DNA from: Caldilineaceae bacterium SB0661_bin_32
GTDB lineage: Bacteria > Chloroflexota > Anaerolineae > Caldilineales > Caldilineaceae
Assembly (NCBI GenBank): GCA_009841235.1
Contig: VXMH01000010.1
Location: forward strand, 1-41,134
Length of the DNA stretch: 41,134 nt
Direction: 5' to 3'
Shown: positions 1-7,690 of the stretch, piece after piece
Layout: every line of letters starts with the position of its first letter
Position numbering within the stretch: the first letter of the stretch is position 1
Made by a program: the position numbers and the translations under genes
Notes under the pieces: generated by a model
The model's database searches: none
What the model was told of the DNA's origin: nothing
What the model saw: only the letters and a program-made list of their open reading frames with translations

Positions 1-1
1 G

Positions 2-163
2 CAACGCGCAGAAGCGGAGGCGCAACGCGCAGAAGCGGAGGCGCAACGCGCAGAAGCGGCGGAGCAACGCGCGCAGGCGGAAGCAGCGGCGCGCCGGGAA
101 GCTGAAGAGCGGGTACGGGCGATGGAAGACGAGCTGGCGCGGCGGGGGCGGCAATCCTCCTGA
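2..163 (+). CDS. C-terminal tail of a Uma2-family protein (partial)
   Basis: The reading frame enters from the left edge and stops at TGA 161-163. The 53 visible residues are an Ala/Glu/Arg/Gln-rich helical tail built from repeats such as QRAEAEA, followed by AEERVRAMED and ending RQSS. The same ending is present in the two complete Uma2 genes at 9955-11073 and 26446-27558, so this is a third paralogue, on the opposite strand. The nuclease-like domain of the gene lies outside the window. Uma2 (DUF820) proteins have a PD-(D/E)XK-type fold; no cellular role can be read from this fragment. The repeated 14-bp-scale units suggest the coiled-coil changes length by slippage. Confidence 0.75.
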   Translation, partial: QRAEAEAQRAEAEAQRAEAAEQRAQAEAAARREAEERVRAMEDELARRGRQSS

Positions 164-459
164 ACAGCTGGAAGCAGGGCACTCTTCTCAGACGCAGCCC
201 GTCTGCAAGCAGTTGTATCCCCGGAGAACGCCCCCGGTCGCGGCGTGTATTGCCCTGATACCGCCCCAAAACGCAAACCTGCCGGCTGGAACTCAGGGCA
301 ATCGCATCTGATCTGGTTTGCCAAGATTGCCGAAGTCAGCCAGAGGGTCCGCGAAGGGTATTGTCAAGGAACAGACATAGAGTCTGCACGAGGGCAGGCA
401 CAAGGCCTGCCCCTACGGGGATTTTGCGTCTGACCGCTGCCGTTCACCCGTGCGCCAGT
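164..459. other. Convergent intergenic region without a convincing gene
   Basis: This lies between the convergent ends of the Uma2 fragment (+) and the L,D-transpeptidase gene (-). Short open frames here have no ribosome-binding site and no recognisable product. The only distinct content is the palindromic repeat at 392-412. Confidence 0.6.
392..412. repeat. Interspersed palindromic element, copy 1
   Basis: An 8-bp perfect stem (GGGCAGGC paired with GCCTGCCC) encloses the 5-nt loop ACAAG and is followed by CTACGGGG. Other copies lie at 5121-5141, 24693-24713 and 26242-26262, all outside genes. Here it sits between two convergent genes, so it could act as a bidirectional hairpin terminator, although no T-tract follows. 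Confidence 0.7.
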
Positions 460-1659
460 TCACCCGTGCACCAGCACCAGCGTGCCCGGGTTGACGTCGG
501 TGCTGAACATCCAGCCGCCGTCATCGGCGTCGTACATGGTGGGCGTCGCCCAATCGAAGAGCCACTTGGCATCCGCCTCGGTCATGTTGACGCAGCCGCG
601 GCTCATGGGCGTGCCGAAGTTGCTGTGCCAGTAGGTGCCGTGAAAGCCGTAGTCTTCATGGAAGTACTGGACGTTCCTGACCTCGGTCACATGGTAGGCG
701 TCGCCGGCGGCGCGGCTGCCGCCGCGCATGTCCTGCATGGCGATTTTGACCCAGATGCGAAAGGCGCCGGTGACGGTGGGCGAGTCCGCCACGCCGGATG
801 AGATGACGAAGACTCTGACCGGCACGACGCCCTCATAGGCGATTGCCAGCTGCTCTTTGAGGTCGACCTCGATCCAGCGCTCGCTGAGGGTAGGGTAGCG
901 GGCCTGCTCAAGCCTTGCGCTTATCCCTTCCAGCAGCTCGAGCGCGTCTGCGGACGGCACGCGCAGGACCCGGCCGGGCTCGGGAACGCTGCCGTTCCGC
1001 AGGCCGTTCAACCGGGCCAGGGCGGCGGGGTTGACCCCGTACCACGCGGCGATCTCCGCCAGCAGCTCTCCCGCCTGCACCGTATGAAAGGCGGGGCGGG
1101 CCTGCCCCGCCTGCATCTCGACAACCGGAGGCGCCGGCTGCAGGGCAGAGACCAGGTAGGCGGGTTGAGGCGCGGGCGCGAGCGCGTGCGGCACCAGCAG
1201 CGCCTGGCCCACTTTGAGCCATTCCTCCGCGGAGAATCCGTTGATCGACATCAGCCGGGACAGGCTGATGCCATGCTTTCCGGCCAGAAGGAAGAGCGTG
1301 TCGCCCGGCTGGGCGGTGTAGAGCAGATAGTCCCCGGCGCTCTCGGGCTCCGGGGCCTCGATCAGAAGGCTTTCCGGGGCCGCGCTGTCCGGATCTGCAC
1401 CGTCCGAATCCGCACTGTCCCCGGCCTCGATCAGAAGGCGCTGGCCGTACCGGACATAGTCGGCGTCCGGCAGGTCGTTGAGCGCTTGCAGCTCGGCGAC
1501 GGTTGTTCCGTACTGTTTGGCGATCTCGCTCAGCGTTTCACCCGGCTGGACGGTATGCTCTTCAGAGGCGGATGCGCTGCCGGCGGTCGCCATGACGGCC
1601 GCAGCGGCCAGGATGAGAGCCAGTGTCCCGCGGGCAAGGGATCTGATATGCTGTCCCAT
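460..1659 (-). CDS. LysM-domain L,D-transpeptidase (YkuD family), secreted
   Basis: The product is a predicted exported peptidoglycan cross-linking enzyme of 399 residues. The start at 1659 is preferred over an upstream ATG (1719) because it begins a signal peptide (basic MGQHIRSLAR, a long Ala/Leu core, cleavage near ASASA-SEE at about residue 31) and follows a GGGGG ribosome-binding site. Three LysM modules are visible at about residues 34-77, 113-157 and 191-235, the first beginning HTVQPGETLSEIAKQYG. The YkuD domain spans about 262-397 and carries HGTYWHSNFG (His340, His345) and SRGCVNM, with Cys356 as the expected nucleophile. The LysM repeats would anchor it to cell-wall glycan. It stands alone, divergent from the methyltransferase gene. 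The family assignment is firm; the physiological substrate is not known. Confidence 0.93.
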   Translation of the reverse strand: MGQHIRSLARGTLALILAAAAVMATAGSASASEEHTVQPGETLSEIAKQYGTTVAELQALNDLPDADYVRYGQRLLIEAGDSADSDGADPDSAAPESLLIEAPEPESAGDYLLYTAQPGDTLFLLAGKHGISLSRLMSINGFSAEEWLKVGQALLVPHALAPAPQPAYLVSALQPAPPVVEMQAGQARPAFHTVQAGELLAEIAAWYGVNPAALARLNGLRNGSVPEPGRVLRVPSADALELLEGISARLEQARYPTLSERWIEVDLKEQLAIAYEGVVPVRVFVISSGVADSPTVTGAFRIWVKIAMQDMRGGSRAAGDAYHVTEVRNVQYFHEDYGFHGTYWHSNFGTPMSRGCVNMTEADAKWLFDWATPTMYDADDGGWMFSTDVNPGTLVLVHG

Positions 1660-1756
1660 AAGATTGCCCCCATAATCAGATAATAATAACGCGATGAAGT
1701 AAGGAGAATTATATACCATAACGGACGGAACTGCAGCGAGGGGTGAGGAGGAACGG

Positions 1757-2416
1757 ATGACTGTCTCTGAAGAGGATGTCAGGGCCGGACAGGCGGTCTA
1801 TACCAGGCGCAGCCTGCGCCTGTATGACTTTGTGGTGCTCGGGCTGACGAACCGGCTTGTGTGGAGGTGCCCGACGCAGGGGCTGGTTGCGCATTACAAC
1901 AGGCATGTGACGGCGAACCATCTGGACGCGGGCGTGGGGACCGGTTATTTTCTGGCGCGTTGCCGCTTCCCGTCAGACGCGCCGCGCATCGCCTTGCTGG
2001 ACATTAACCGGAGTTCGCTGGACTTTGCCGCGGCGCGGATCGCGCGCCGCGGGCCCGAGAAATATCTGCGCAATGTGCTGGAGCCGCTCTTGATCGATGC
2101 GGCGAACTTCGACTCGGTCGGGGTGAACTACCTTCTGCACTGTCTGCCCGGAACGATCGGCTCGAAGACCGTCATGCTGGACCATCTGAAGGCGCTGATG
2201 AATCCCGGCGCGGTCCTCTTCGGCTCAACGCTGCTGCAGGGCGGCGTCTCCCGCAGCTGGGCGGCGAGGCGCCTGATGGCCTTTTATAACGGGAAGGGCA
2301 TCTTTTCGAACCGGGACGACGATCTTGAAGGGCTGAAGCAGGCGCTCGCTCGGCGTTTTCGCGATGTTTCGGTGGAGGTTGCGGGATGCGCGGCGCTGTT
2401 CTCGGGGCGCGTCTGA
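1757..2416 (+). CDS. Class I SAM-dependent methyltransferase, small-molecule type
   Basis: The 219-residue protein carries the SAM-binding motif I LDAGVGTGYFL (about residues 56-66), and the acidic residue ending strand 2 in LLDINRSSLDF (Asp82). Asn-Val-Leu-Glu-Pro and the CLPGTIGSK segment fit post-motif regions of small class I methyltransferases. The start is well supported by AGGAGG at 1746-1751, five bases before the ATG. There is no membrane segment or extra domain, and no neighbour suggests a substrate. It is transcribed away from the L,D-transpeptidase, so the short gap between them should hold both promoters. Confidence 0.85.
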   Translation: MTVSEEDVRAGQAVYTRRSLRLYDFVVLGLTNRLVWRCPTQGLVAHYNRHVTANHLDAGVGTGYFLARCRFPSDAPRIALLDINRSSLDFAAARIARRGPEKYLRNVLEPLLIDAANFDSVGVNYLLHCLPGTIGSKTVMLDHLKALMNPGAVLFGSTLLQGGVSRSWAARRLMAFYNGKGIFSNRDDDLEGLKQALARRFRDVSVEVAGCAALFSGRV

Positions 2417-2518
2417 GCGTCTGTTGAAGGCAGGGATGCGCCGTCCGGCTTGCGGTCCAAAGATTGGGGCTCACCATAGAGAACGCCGATGCCGGTTCAG
2501 CTTCGGCGTTCTTGCTTA

Positions 2519-2719
2519 TCAATTCGACGTGGTGCTACGAGAATCCTTGCTTTTGGCAGGAGGCTTTTCAGGACCGGAGGAGTTGGTTCCACCACTTTCG
2601 TATCCGCGTTCCAGTTGTTCTCGTGCAACGTCCTCGATGGTCTTTCCTTGTTTCCGCAAGGCTTCCAGCCATTCTCCTTGCGTATGTGTGTCCGGTAGCG
2701 TGAAAGGGTCAGATTGCAT
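2519..2719 (-). CDS. Small hypothetical protein, co-translated with the proteasome-like gene
   Basis: The 66-residue product begins MQSDPFTLPD, has a probable amphipathic helix (GEWLEALRKQGKTIEDVARE) and ends in a disordered, Ser/Pro/Lys-rich tail. The ATG at 2719 is preferred to one at 2737 because AAGGAG lies seven bases upstream. It overlaps the 3' end of the proteasome-like gene by 11 bp, indicating one operon and translational coupling. I recognise no family. Its disordered tail beside a predicted N-terminal-nucleophile hydrolase invites the idea of a substrate or adaptor, but nothing in the sequence proves that, and it does not end like Pup (no GGQ/GGE). Confidence 0.6.
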   Translation of the reverse strand: MQSDPFTLPDTHTQGEWLEALRKQGKTIEDVAREQLERGYESGGTNSSGPEKPPAKSKDSRSTTSN

Positions 2720-3509
2720 GGCGTGCTCCTTCTCCAATTATGGATTTCTTCTGTACAAAATTGAACCCCTCCGCTCGCGTTATAGTCGCAACGTCTATCG
2801 GCCCTCCTACGCCGCGATTGCCTGTGGCTAAGTTCAGTATAGTTATCGTGGTGCGGATTAGCAATATGACTAAATCCACACTGTCTTGCAAGTCCAGAAC
2901 TTCATAAGGAATAGTTGTTTGTGTGAAGGCCGCTAGATTGTCTGCGAGTAATGCACTCTGTTCGTCTTCCAAGTTCAGAATCTGTTGAGTTGCGGCTAGA
3001 GTTTGACTATCAAACCCCAAAATAATACGTTGAGCGATTTGTGGCATACCACCCCAAAGTAAACCAAAGGGATATGGTCCCGCCAGCATTTCTATTGGTT
3101 CAGGAGCAGTCGGTATGGACAATCTAAAGACTTTTCCGTATGGATCACCCTTATCAAAGCCTCCTATCAGAAGCTCTGTGGATGACGTAGACGGTGTATT
3201 GGCTTCCCCGTGTTTCTGCATAAGGAATTGACTCAACCAGGATGACGATTCCCTTACTGTAGGACGGAAGCTTGGAGCCTGTTCCAGCATTGTCTCCATT
3301 TCTGGTAGAAAGCTATGAACTGTCCGTTTATGGTACTCGTCAATGAAAGAGGCGCCATATGTCAAGACGCCTATATGACTCAATCCATTTATTCGTAGCA
3401 ACTTTGTTGCGTTGTCGTAGTACACAGGTGGGGATGCGCCGAAGGTAATACGGCTGTCAGCCGCCATAGCGATCCCCTCTCTTCCCTTGAGCACAATAAC
3501 TAAAGACAT
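2709..3509 (-). CDS. Proteasome-like Ntn-hydrolase family protein
   Basis: Starting at 3509 gives a 266-residue protein beginning M-SLVIVLKGREGIAMAADSR. After removal of Met, Ser becomes residue 1, Asp falls at position 17 and a Lys at position 35 (DNATK). This closely matches the Thr1/Asp17/Lys33 catalytic set of 20S proteasome beta-type subunits, with Ser in place of Thr. The following segment INGLSHIGVLTYGAS matches the family's second sheet. A longer reading frame from 3554 would bury the nucleophile, so the internal Met is favoured, although its ribosome-binding site is weak. No other proteasome part (alpha subunit, ATPase, Pup) is present in the window. GC content here is visibly lower than in the flanking genes, hinting at transfer. 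It is probably a bacterial proteasome-like peptidase of unknown substrate. Confidence 0.7.
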   Translation of the reverse strand: MSLVIVLKGREGIAMAADSRITFGASPPVYYDNATKLLRINGLSHIGVLTYGASFIDEYHKRTVHSFLPEMETMLEQAPSFRPTVRESSSWLSQFLMQKHGEANTPSTSSTELLIGGFDKGDPYGKVFRLSIPTAPEPIEMLAGPYPFGLLWGGMPQIAQRIILGFDSQTLAATQQILNLEDEQSALLADNLAAFTQTTIPYEVLDLQDSVDLVILLIRTTITILNLATGNRGVGGPIDVATITRAEGFNFVQKKSIIGEGARHAI

Positions 3510-3605
3510 TTCTTCATGATTCCCTTGTTGAGTCAGGATAAAAAACCAGAACAAATTTCCTGATGGGTCTCATCCTGGCACCATACATACGCCCCCCTCC
3601 CCAAC

Positions 3606-4850
3606 CTACTGCTCAACCTCCACCCACAGATCCTCCACGCCCCGCAACACGATCTGGTTCCTGTACTCGGGATCGGACAGCAGGCGGATCGACGAAAAGC
3701 GCTCCAGCAAGCCGGCGAAGGCGGCGCGCGCCTCCAGCAGCGCCAGCGGCGAGCCCAGGCAGTAGTGAATGCCGCGGCCGAAGGAGATGTGGCTCTTCTC
3801 CCGGCGCCCGATATCGAGCTCGTTGGGCGCCGTGAAGACCGCCGGGTCCCGGTTGGCCGCGCCGACCAGGATCATCATCTTCTGTCCCGCCCGCAGACGC
3901 CTGCCCTTGAACTCCGTCTCCTCCATCACCACGCGTATGATGAACTGCACCGGGCTGTCGTAGCGGAGCAGCTCGTCGATGGCGGAATCCAGCAGTTCGG
4001 GCCTGTCGCGCAGGCGCTGCAGCTGCGCCGGATTCTTGAGCAGCGCCAGCATGCCGTTGCCGATCAGGCTGCGGGTGGTCTCGTTGCCGGCAACCAGCAG
4101 CAGCATGAGCGTCCCGATCAGCTCGTCGTGCGTGAGTTTGTCGCCCTCCTCTTCGGCGGCGAGCAGGGCGCTGAGCATGTCGTCCTCGGGGCGGTCGCGG
4201 CGCTGGGCGATGATCTCCTCGAAGTAGGCGACTATCTCGTCGGAGGCGCGCTTAACGCGGGCGATCTCCGCATTGGTGAGCACGGGTTCGACGGCCAGCG
4301 CGATGTCGTTCGACCAGACGTTGAAGCGGTCGCGGTCCCGGGCCGGGATACCCAGCATCTCGGCGATGACGATGACCGGCAGGGGGTAGGCGAACTCGCT
4401 GATCAGGTCGAATCTCTTTTTGCCGGCCAGGTCGTTCAAGAGCTCCTCCACGATCTGCTCGACGCGCGGGCCCAGCGCGGCGACGGCGCGGGGTGTAAAG
4501 GCCTTGGACACCAGGCCGCGCAGCCGGGTGTGATCGGGGGGGTCGAGATCGAGCATCGTCCTGTAGGGCGCGTACTCGAGCTTGTTGTCCCCGCTGGAAA
4601 AGCGCTTGTGGTCCTGCAGAATGGTCTGCGCGTCCTCGTACCCGGTCAGCGACCAGGCGTTGATGAGGCGCATGCGGTGGACCGGGTCGTCGCGGCGCAG
4701 GCGCTCGTAGATCTCGTAGGGATTGGCCCTGATGCGGCTGGAGGTCAGGTCGAAGCTGATTCCCGACTCCAGCTTTTCCCAGGTGAGCAGCACCCGCTTT
4801 GCGACCGGCGTCAACAGGCTGCGAACCGCCCCTTGCAACTGGTTGGCCAT
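3606..4850 (-). CDS. Cytochrome P450
   Basis: This is a 414-residue soluble bacterial-type P450, of normal family length and without a membrane anchor. The I-helix oxygen-binding motif is AGNETT (about residue 245), the K-helix ExxR motif is in DELLRYDSP, and the heme-ligand loop is FGRGIHYCLG with Cys364 as the axial ligand. The segment LDPPDHTRLRGLVSKAFTPR is typical of class I bacterial P450s. The ATG is preceded by AGGAGG(A) at 4855-4861. No ferredoxin or reductase gene is adjacent, so redox partners are elsewhere. Its upstream region contains three 17-bp tandem units (4921-4971) and a promoter module also found before cas3. The substrate cannot be predicted. Confidence 0.95.
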   Translation of the reverse strand: MANQLQGAVRSLLTPVAKRVLLTWEKLESGISFDLTSSRIRANPYEIYERLRRDDPVHRMRLINAWSLTGYEDAQTILQDHKRFSSGDNKLEYAPYRTMLDLDPPDHTRLRGLVSKAFTPRAVAALGPRVEQIVEELLNDLAGKKRFDLISEFAYPLPVIVIAEMLGIPARDRDRFNVWSNDIALAVEPVLTNAEIARVKRASDEIVAYFEEIIAQRRDRPEDDMLSALLAAEEEGDKLTHDELIGTLMLLLVAGNETTRSLIGNGMLALLKNPAQLQRLRDRPELLDSAIDELLRYDSPVQFIIRVVMEETEFKGRRLRAGQKMMILVGAANRDPAVFTAPNELDIGRREKSHISFGRGIHYCLGSPLALLEARAAFAGLLERFSSIRLLSDPEYRNQIVLRGVEDLWVEVEQ

Positions 4851-4920
4851 GGTATCCTCCTGCAGTGGTGGCTCCGTTCTCCATTCAGCGCCCGGTTAAG
4901 ATGCGCACGCTCTTGCGCGT

Positions 4921-4971
4921 GATACTATATCATGCGGGATGCTATATCACGCGGGATGCTATATCACGCGG
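4921..4971. repeat. Three tandem 17-bp units upstream of the P450 gene
   Basis: The units are 4921-4937, 4938-4954 and 4955-4971, each of the form GATGCTATATCACGCGG; the first differs at two positions (A for G and T for C). They lie 71-121 bases upstream of the P450 start and downstream of the candidate promoter at 5013-5041, so they would be in the P450 leader. Regularly spaced TATATCACGC units could be operator sites for a regulator or the remains of slippage. Confidence 0.7.
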
Positions 4972-5012
4972 AACATTACGCGCAATCGCGATTGGATTAT
5001 GCGCTGGTAACA

Positions 5013-5041
5013 AGTATACACCATTCGTATGTCATCTGCGT
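5013..5041 (-). promoter_or_regulatory. Candidate P450 promoter, module shared with cas3
   Basis: Read on the minus strand, a -10 box TATACT (5013-5018) lies 17 bases from ACGCAG (5036-5041). The intervening sequence GATGACATACGAA is almost the same as that before cas3 (GATGACATATGAA at 28769-28781), at the same spacing from its TATAAT. The -35 element is not a sigma-70 consensus. The shared module extends on the other side to about 5120, with GTGGCAATATAGTG also matched near cas3 on the opposite strand. Confidence 0.45.
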
Positions 5042-5120
5042 GTCATTCACGTTGATTTTCAGGGCGACATTGTGGCAGTATTGTGGCAATATAGTGGGAA
5101 CTGCGAGGGGAGAGGAGAGA

Positions 5121-5141
5121 GGGCAGGCACAAGGCCTGCCC
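5121..5141. repeat. Interspersed palindromic element, copy 2
   Basis: The same 8-bp stem and ACAAG loop as copy 1, followed by CTACCGGGG. It is preceded by a purine-rich GAGGGGAGAGGAGAGAG tract that recurs in part near 14852-14885 and 28692-28720. Confidence 0.7.
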
Positions 5142-5149
5142 CTACCGGG

Positions 5150-5252
5150 GTTTTGAGGCGGATGGGACAATAGTTTTGAGGCGGGTGGGACAATCCGACG
5201 AACTGATGCGGGAGAGACAAGATGGGACAATCCGATGAACTGATGCGGGAGA
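5150..5252 (+). repeat. Short duplications at the 5' end of the kinase gene
   Basis: A 23-bp unit is tandemly repeated (5150-5172 and 5173-5195; shared parts GTTTTGAGGCGG and TGGGACAAT). A second, overlapping duplication repeats about 31 bp of the gene start itself: GTGGGACAATCCGACGAAC at 5185 and ATGGGACAATCCGATGAAC at 5222. The GTG copy is 37 bases upstream and out of frame, and the earliest copy (ATG at 5162) meets a stop after three codons, so 5222 remains the start. Confidence 0.75.
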
Positions 5253-7630
5253 ATGAGGCGCTGCGGGAACGGCTGTCCCGCTTGAGCGAGGCGAGCCTGC
5301 GCATCAACGAAAGCCTGGACCTCGACACGGTGCTGCAAGGGGTGCTGGACTCGGCCTGTTCGCTGACCGGCGCCCGCTACGGCGTGCTCTCGCTGCTGGA
5401 TGAGGCAGGGGGGTATGAGAACTTTCTCGCCTTCGGCATGAGCCCCGCCGAGACCGAATGGCTGTGGAGCCTCCCCGAAGGCCTGGAGCTCTTTGAGTAT
5501 TTCGGGAAGATTCCGTCGCCGATACGCCTGCAGGACATGCTCGGACACATGGAGGCGATGGGTCTGCCCGAGTTTCATCCGCCCCTGGAGGTCAGCTCCC
5601 CGCTTTCCCTCCTGGCCGCGCCCATCAAACACCGCGGCGAACGGGTCGGCAGCATCTTCGTGGCGGAGACGGGCTCCGGCCGCGCCTTCAGCCCGGAAGA
5701 TGAAGAGACGCTGGTCATGTTCGCGTCGCAGGCGGCGCTGGTGATCGCCAACGCGCGCCGCTACCGGGACGAGCAGCGGGCCAAAGACGACCTGGAGACG
5801 TTGATCAACACGTCGCCGGTGGGCGTCGTCGTCTTCGACGCCAAATCCGGTACGCCCGTCTCCTTCAACCGGGAGGCAAAAAGGATCGTGGGCAGCCTGC
5901 AGCTGCCGGGCCGCTCCCTGGAGGAGCTGCTTGAGGTGATGTCCTACCGGCGCGCGGACGGGCGCGAGATCGACCTTGACGAGATACCGCTGGCGCGGGC
6001 GCTGAGCGCCGGCGAGACGGTGCACCTGGAGGAGATCGTCCTGCAGGTGCCCGACGGCCGCAGCGTGTCCGCGCTGATCAACGCCACGCCGCTGCTTTCG
6101 AAGGAGGGCGAGCTGGTCTCCTACGTCGTCACGCTGCAGGACTTGACGCCCCTGGAGGACCTGGAGCGGCTGCGCGCCGAGTTCATGGGCATGGTGAGCC
6201 ATGAGCTGCAGATCCCATTGACGTCGATCAAGGGATCGGCCACCACCCTGCTGGACGAGGCCTCCGCCCTGGACCCGGCCGAGATCCGGCAGTTCCACCG
6301 CATCATTTCGGACCAGGCCGACAGCATGCGCAGCCTGATCAGCGACCTGCTCGACGTGGCCCGCATCGAGACCGGCACGCTGGCCGTCTTCCCGGAGCCG
6401 TCCGATGCGGTGGCGCTGGTGGACGAGGCCAGGCGCCTCTTCCTGAACACGGGGCGCAGCAACAGCATCCACGTCGACGTCGGGCCGGATCTGCCCCAGG
6501 TGATGGCGGACAGGCGGCGCATCGTGCAGGTCATCAGCAACCTGCTTTCCAATGCGGCCAAGCACTCGAGCGAGCGGGCGGCGATCAGGGTGAGCGTGGC
6601 GCGGGAGGAGTTTCAGGTCGTGATCGCGGTGACCGACGAGGGCAGGGGGATCCCGGCCGACCGGCTGCCGTTGCTGTTCAGGAAGTTTTCGCGGGCCGGT
6701 GAGGAGGAGCGGAGGGGCGGCCCGTCGGGGTCCGGGCTGGGCCTGGCGATCTGCAAGGGCATCGTCGAGGGTCATGGGGGCCGCATCTGGGCCGAAAGCG
6801 ACGGGCTCGGCCTGGGCGCGCGCTTCACCTTTACCGTTCCCGCGGTCGAAGGAGAGCGCGCCGGCGTTTTCGAGGCCGCTGCCCTGGCCCCGCAGGAGGA
6901 GGGGGCGGACGGCGAGCGCAGGCGCATCCTGGCGGTGGACGACGACCCGCAGGCGTTGCGCTATATCCGGGACGCTCTCTCCCGGGCGGGCTACGAGCCG
7001 ATCCTGACCGCCGAGCCGGGGGACGTGGAACAGCTGATGGAGGAGCGAAGGCCGCACCTGGTGCTGCTGGACCTGATGTTTCCGGAGGTCGACGGGATCG
7101 ACCTGATGAGACGCATTCTGGAGAAGGCGGAGGTGCCGGTCATCTTTCTGTCCGCCTACGGGCAGGAGGGGGTTGTGGCCCGGGCTTTCGACATGGGCGC
7201 GGTCGACTACGTGGTAAAGCCGTTTGCGCCGACCGAGCTGGCCGCGCGGATCCGGGCGGCCTTGCGCAGGGGCGCGGGACTTGGCCGGCATTCGCAGTTC
7301 GAGACCTACGTGCAGGGCGAGCTGACGATCGACTATGGCGAGCGGCGGGTAACGCTGGCCGGCCGCCCGTTCGAGCTGACCGCCACCGAGTACGCCATGC
7401 TGTTTGAGCTTTCGACCAATGCCGGCCTGGTATTGACCCACGACCAGCTGTTGCATCGGGTCTGGGGCGAGGCCAATTCCGGGGAAACGGGGCTGGTCAG
7501 GACGATTGTAAAGAGGCTGCGCCGGAAGCTGGGAGACGACGCCCGCAGTCCGCTCTACGTTTTCACGCAGCCGCGCGTCGGTTACAGCATGAAAAAGAGC
7601 GAAACGTCGGAGCAGGAGGAGGAGGAGTGA
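5222..7630 (+). CDS. Hybrid histidine kinase-response regulator with C-terminal winged-helix DNA-binding domain
   Basis: The 802-residue protein is a whole two-component system in one chain. Order: a GAF domain (about 20-185), a PAS domain (about 190-310), HisKA with phospho-acceptor His327 in MVSHELQIPLTS, and an HATPase (N box NLLSNAAKHS, G1 DEGRGIP, G2 GSGLGLAICKG; to about 545). A receiver follows (ILAVDDDP, phospho-acceptor Asp617 in LLDLMFPEVDG, Lys in VVKPF), then an OmpR/PhoB-type winged helix (about 695-795; ending TQPRVGYSM). There is no transmembrane segment, so it is probably a cytoplasmic sensor that binds DNA itself. The proline in HELQIP replaces the more common R-P pair context (HELRTP), which is tolerated in the family. 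Its targets are unknown; it may regulate itself or the nearby genes. Confidence 0.93.
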   Translation: MGQSDELMRENEALRERLSRLSEASLRINESLDLDTVLQGVLDSACSLTGARYGVLSLLDEAGGYENFLAFGMSPAETEWLWSLPEGLELFEYFGKIPSPIRLQDMLGHMEAMGLPEFHPPLEVSSPLSLLAAPIKHRGERVGSIFVAETGSGRAFSPEDEETLVMFASQAALVIANARRYRDEQRAKDDLETLINTSPVGVVVFDAKSGTPVSFNREAKRIVGSLQLPGRSLEELLEVMSYRRADGREIDLDEIPLARALSAGETVHLEEIVLQVPDGRSVSALINATPLLSKEGELVSYVVTLQDLTPLEDLERLRAEFMGMVSHELQIPLTSIKGSATTLLDEASALDPAEIRQFHRIISDQADSMRSLISDLLDVARIETGTLAVFPEPSDAVALVDEARRLFLNTGRSNSIHVDVGPDLPQVMADRRRIVQVISNLLSNAAKHSSERAAIRVSVAREEFQVVIAVTDEGRGIPADRLPLLFRKFSRAGEEERRGGPSGSGLGLAICKGIVEGHGGRIWAESDGLGLGARFTFTVPAVEGERAGVFEAAALAPQEEGADGERRRILAVDDDPQALRYIRDALSRAGYEPILTAEPGDVEQLMEERRPHLVLLDLMFPEVDGIDLMRRILEKAEVPVIFLSAYGQEGVVARAFDMGAVDYVVKPFAPTELAARIRAALRRGAGLGRHSQFETYVQGELTIDYGERRVTLAGRPFELTATEYAMLFELSTNAGLVLTHDQLLHRVWGEANSGETGLVRTIVKRLRRKLGDDARSPLYVFTQPRVGYSMKKSETSEQEEEE

Positions 7631-7690
7631 GAAGGGCGGGGGGGGACGCGAATCCGGGTAGTCCGCGCAGATGACGATAAGGAGACACGA

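Noticed and set aside
2519..2719. Small protein as a Pup-like tag for the proteasome-like enzyme
   Set aside because: It lacks the C-terminal Gly-Gly-Gln or Gly-Gly-Glu, and no Pup ligase or Mpa/ARC ATPase gene is nearby.
3765..4922. 385-residue plus-strand frame opposite the P450 gene
   Set aside because: The P450 frame has the heme and I-helix motifs and a good ribosome-binding site; this frame has neither.
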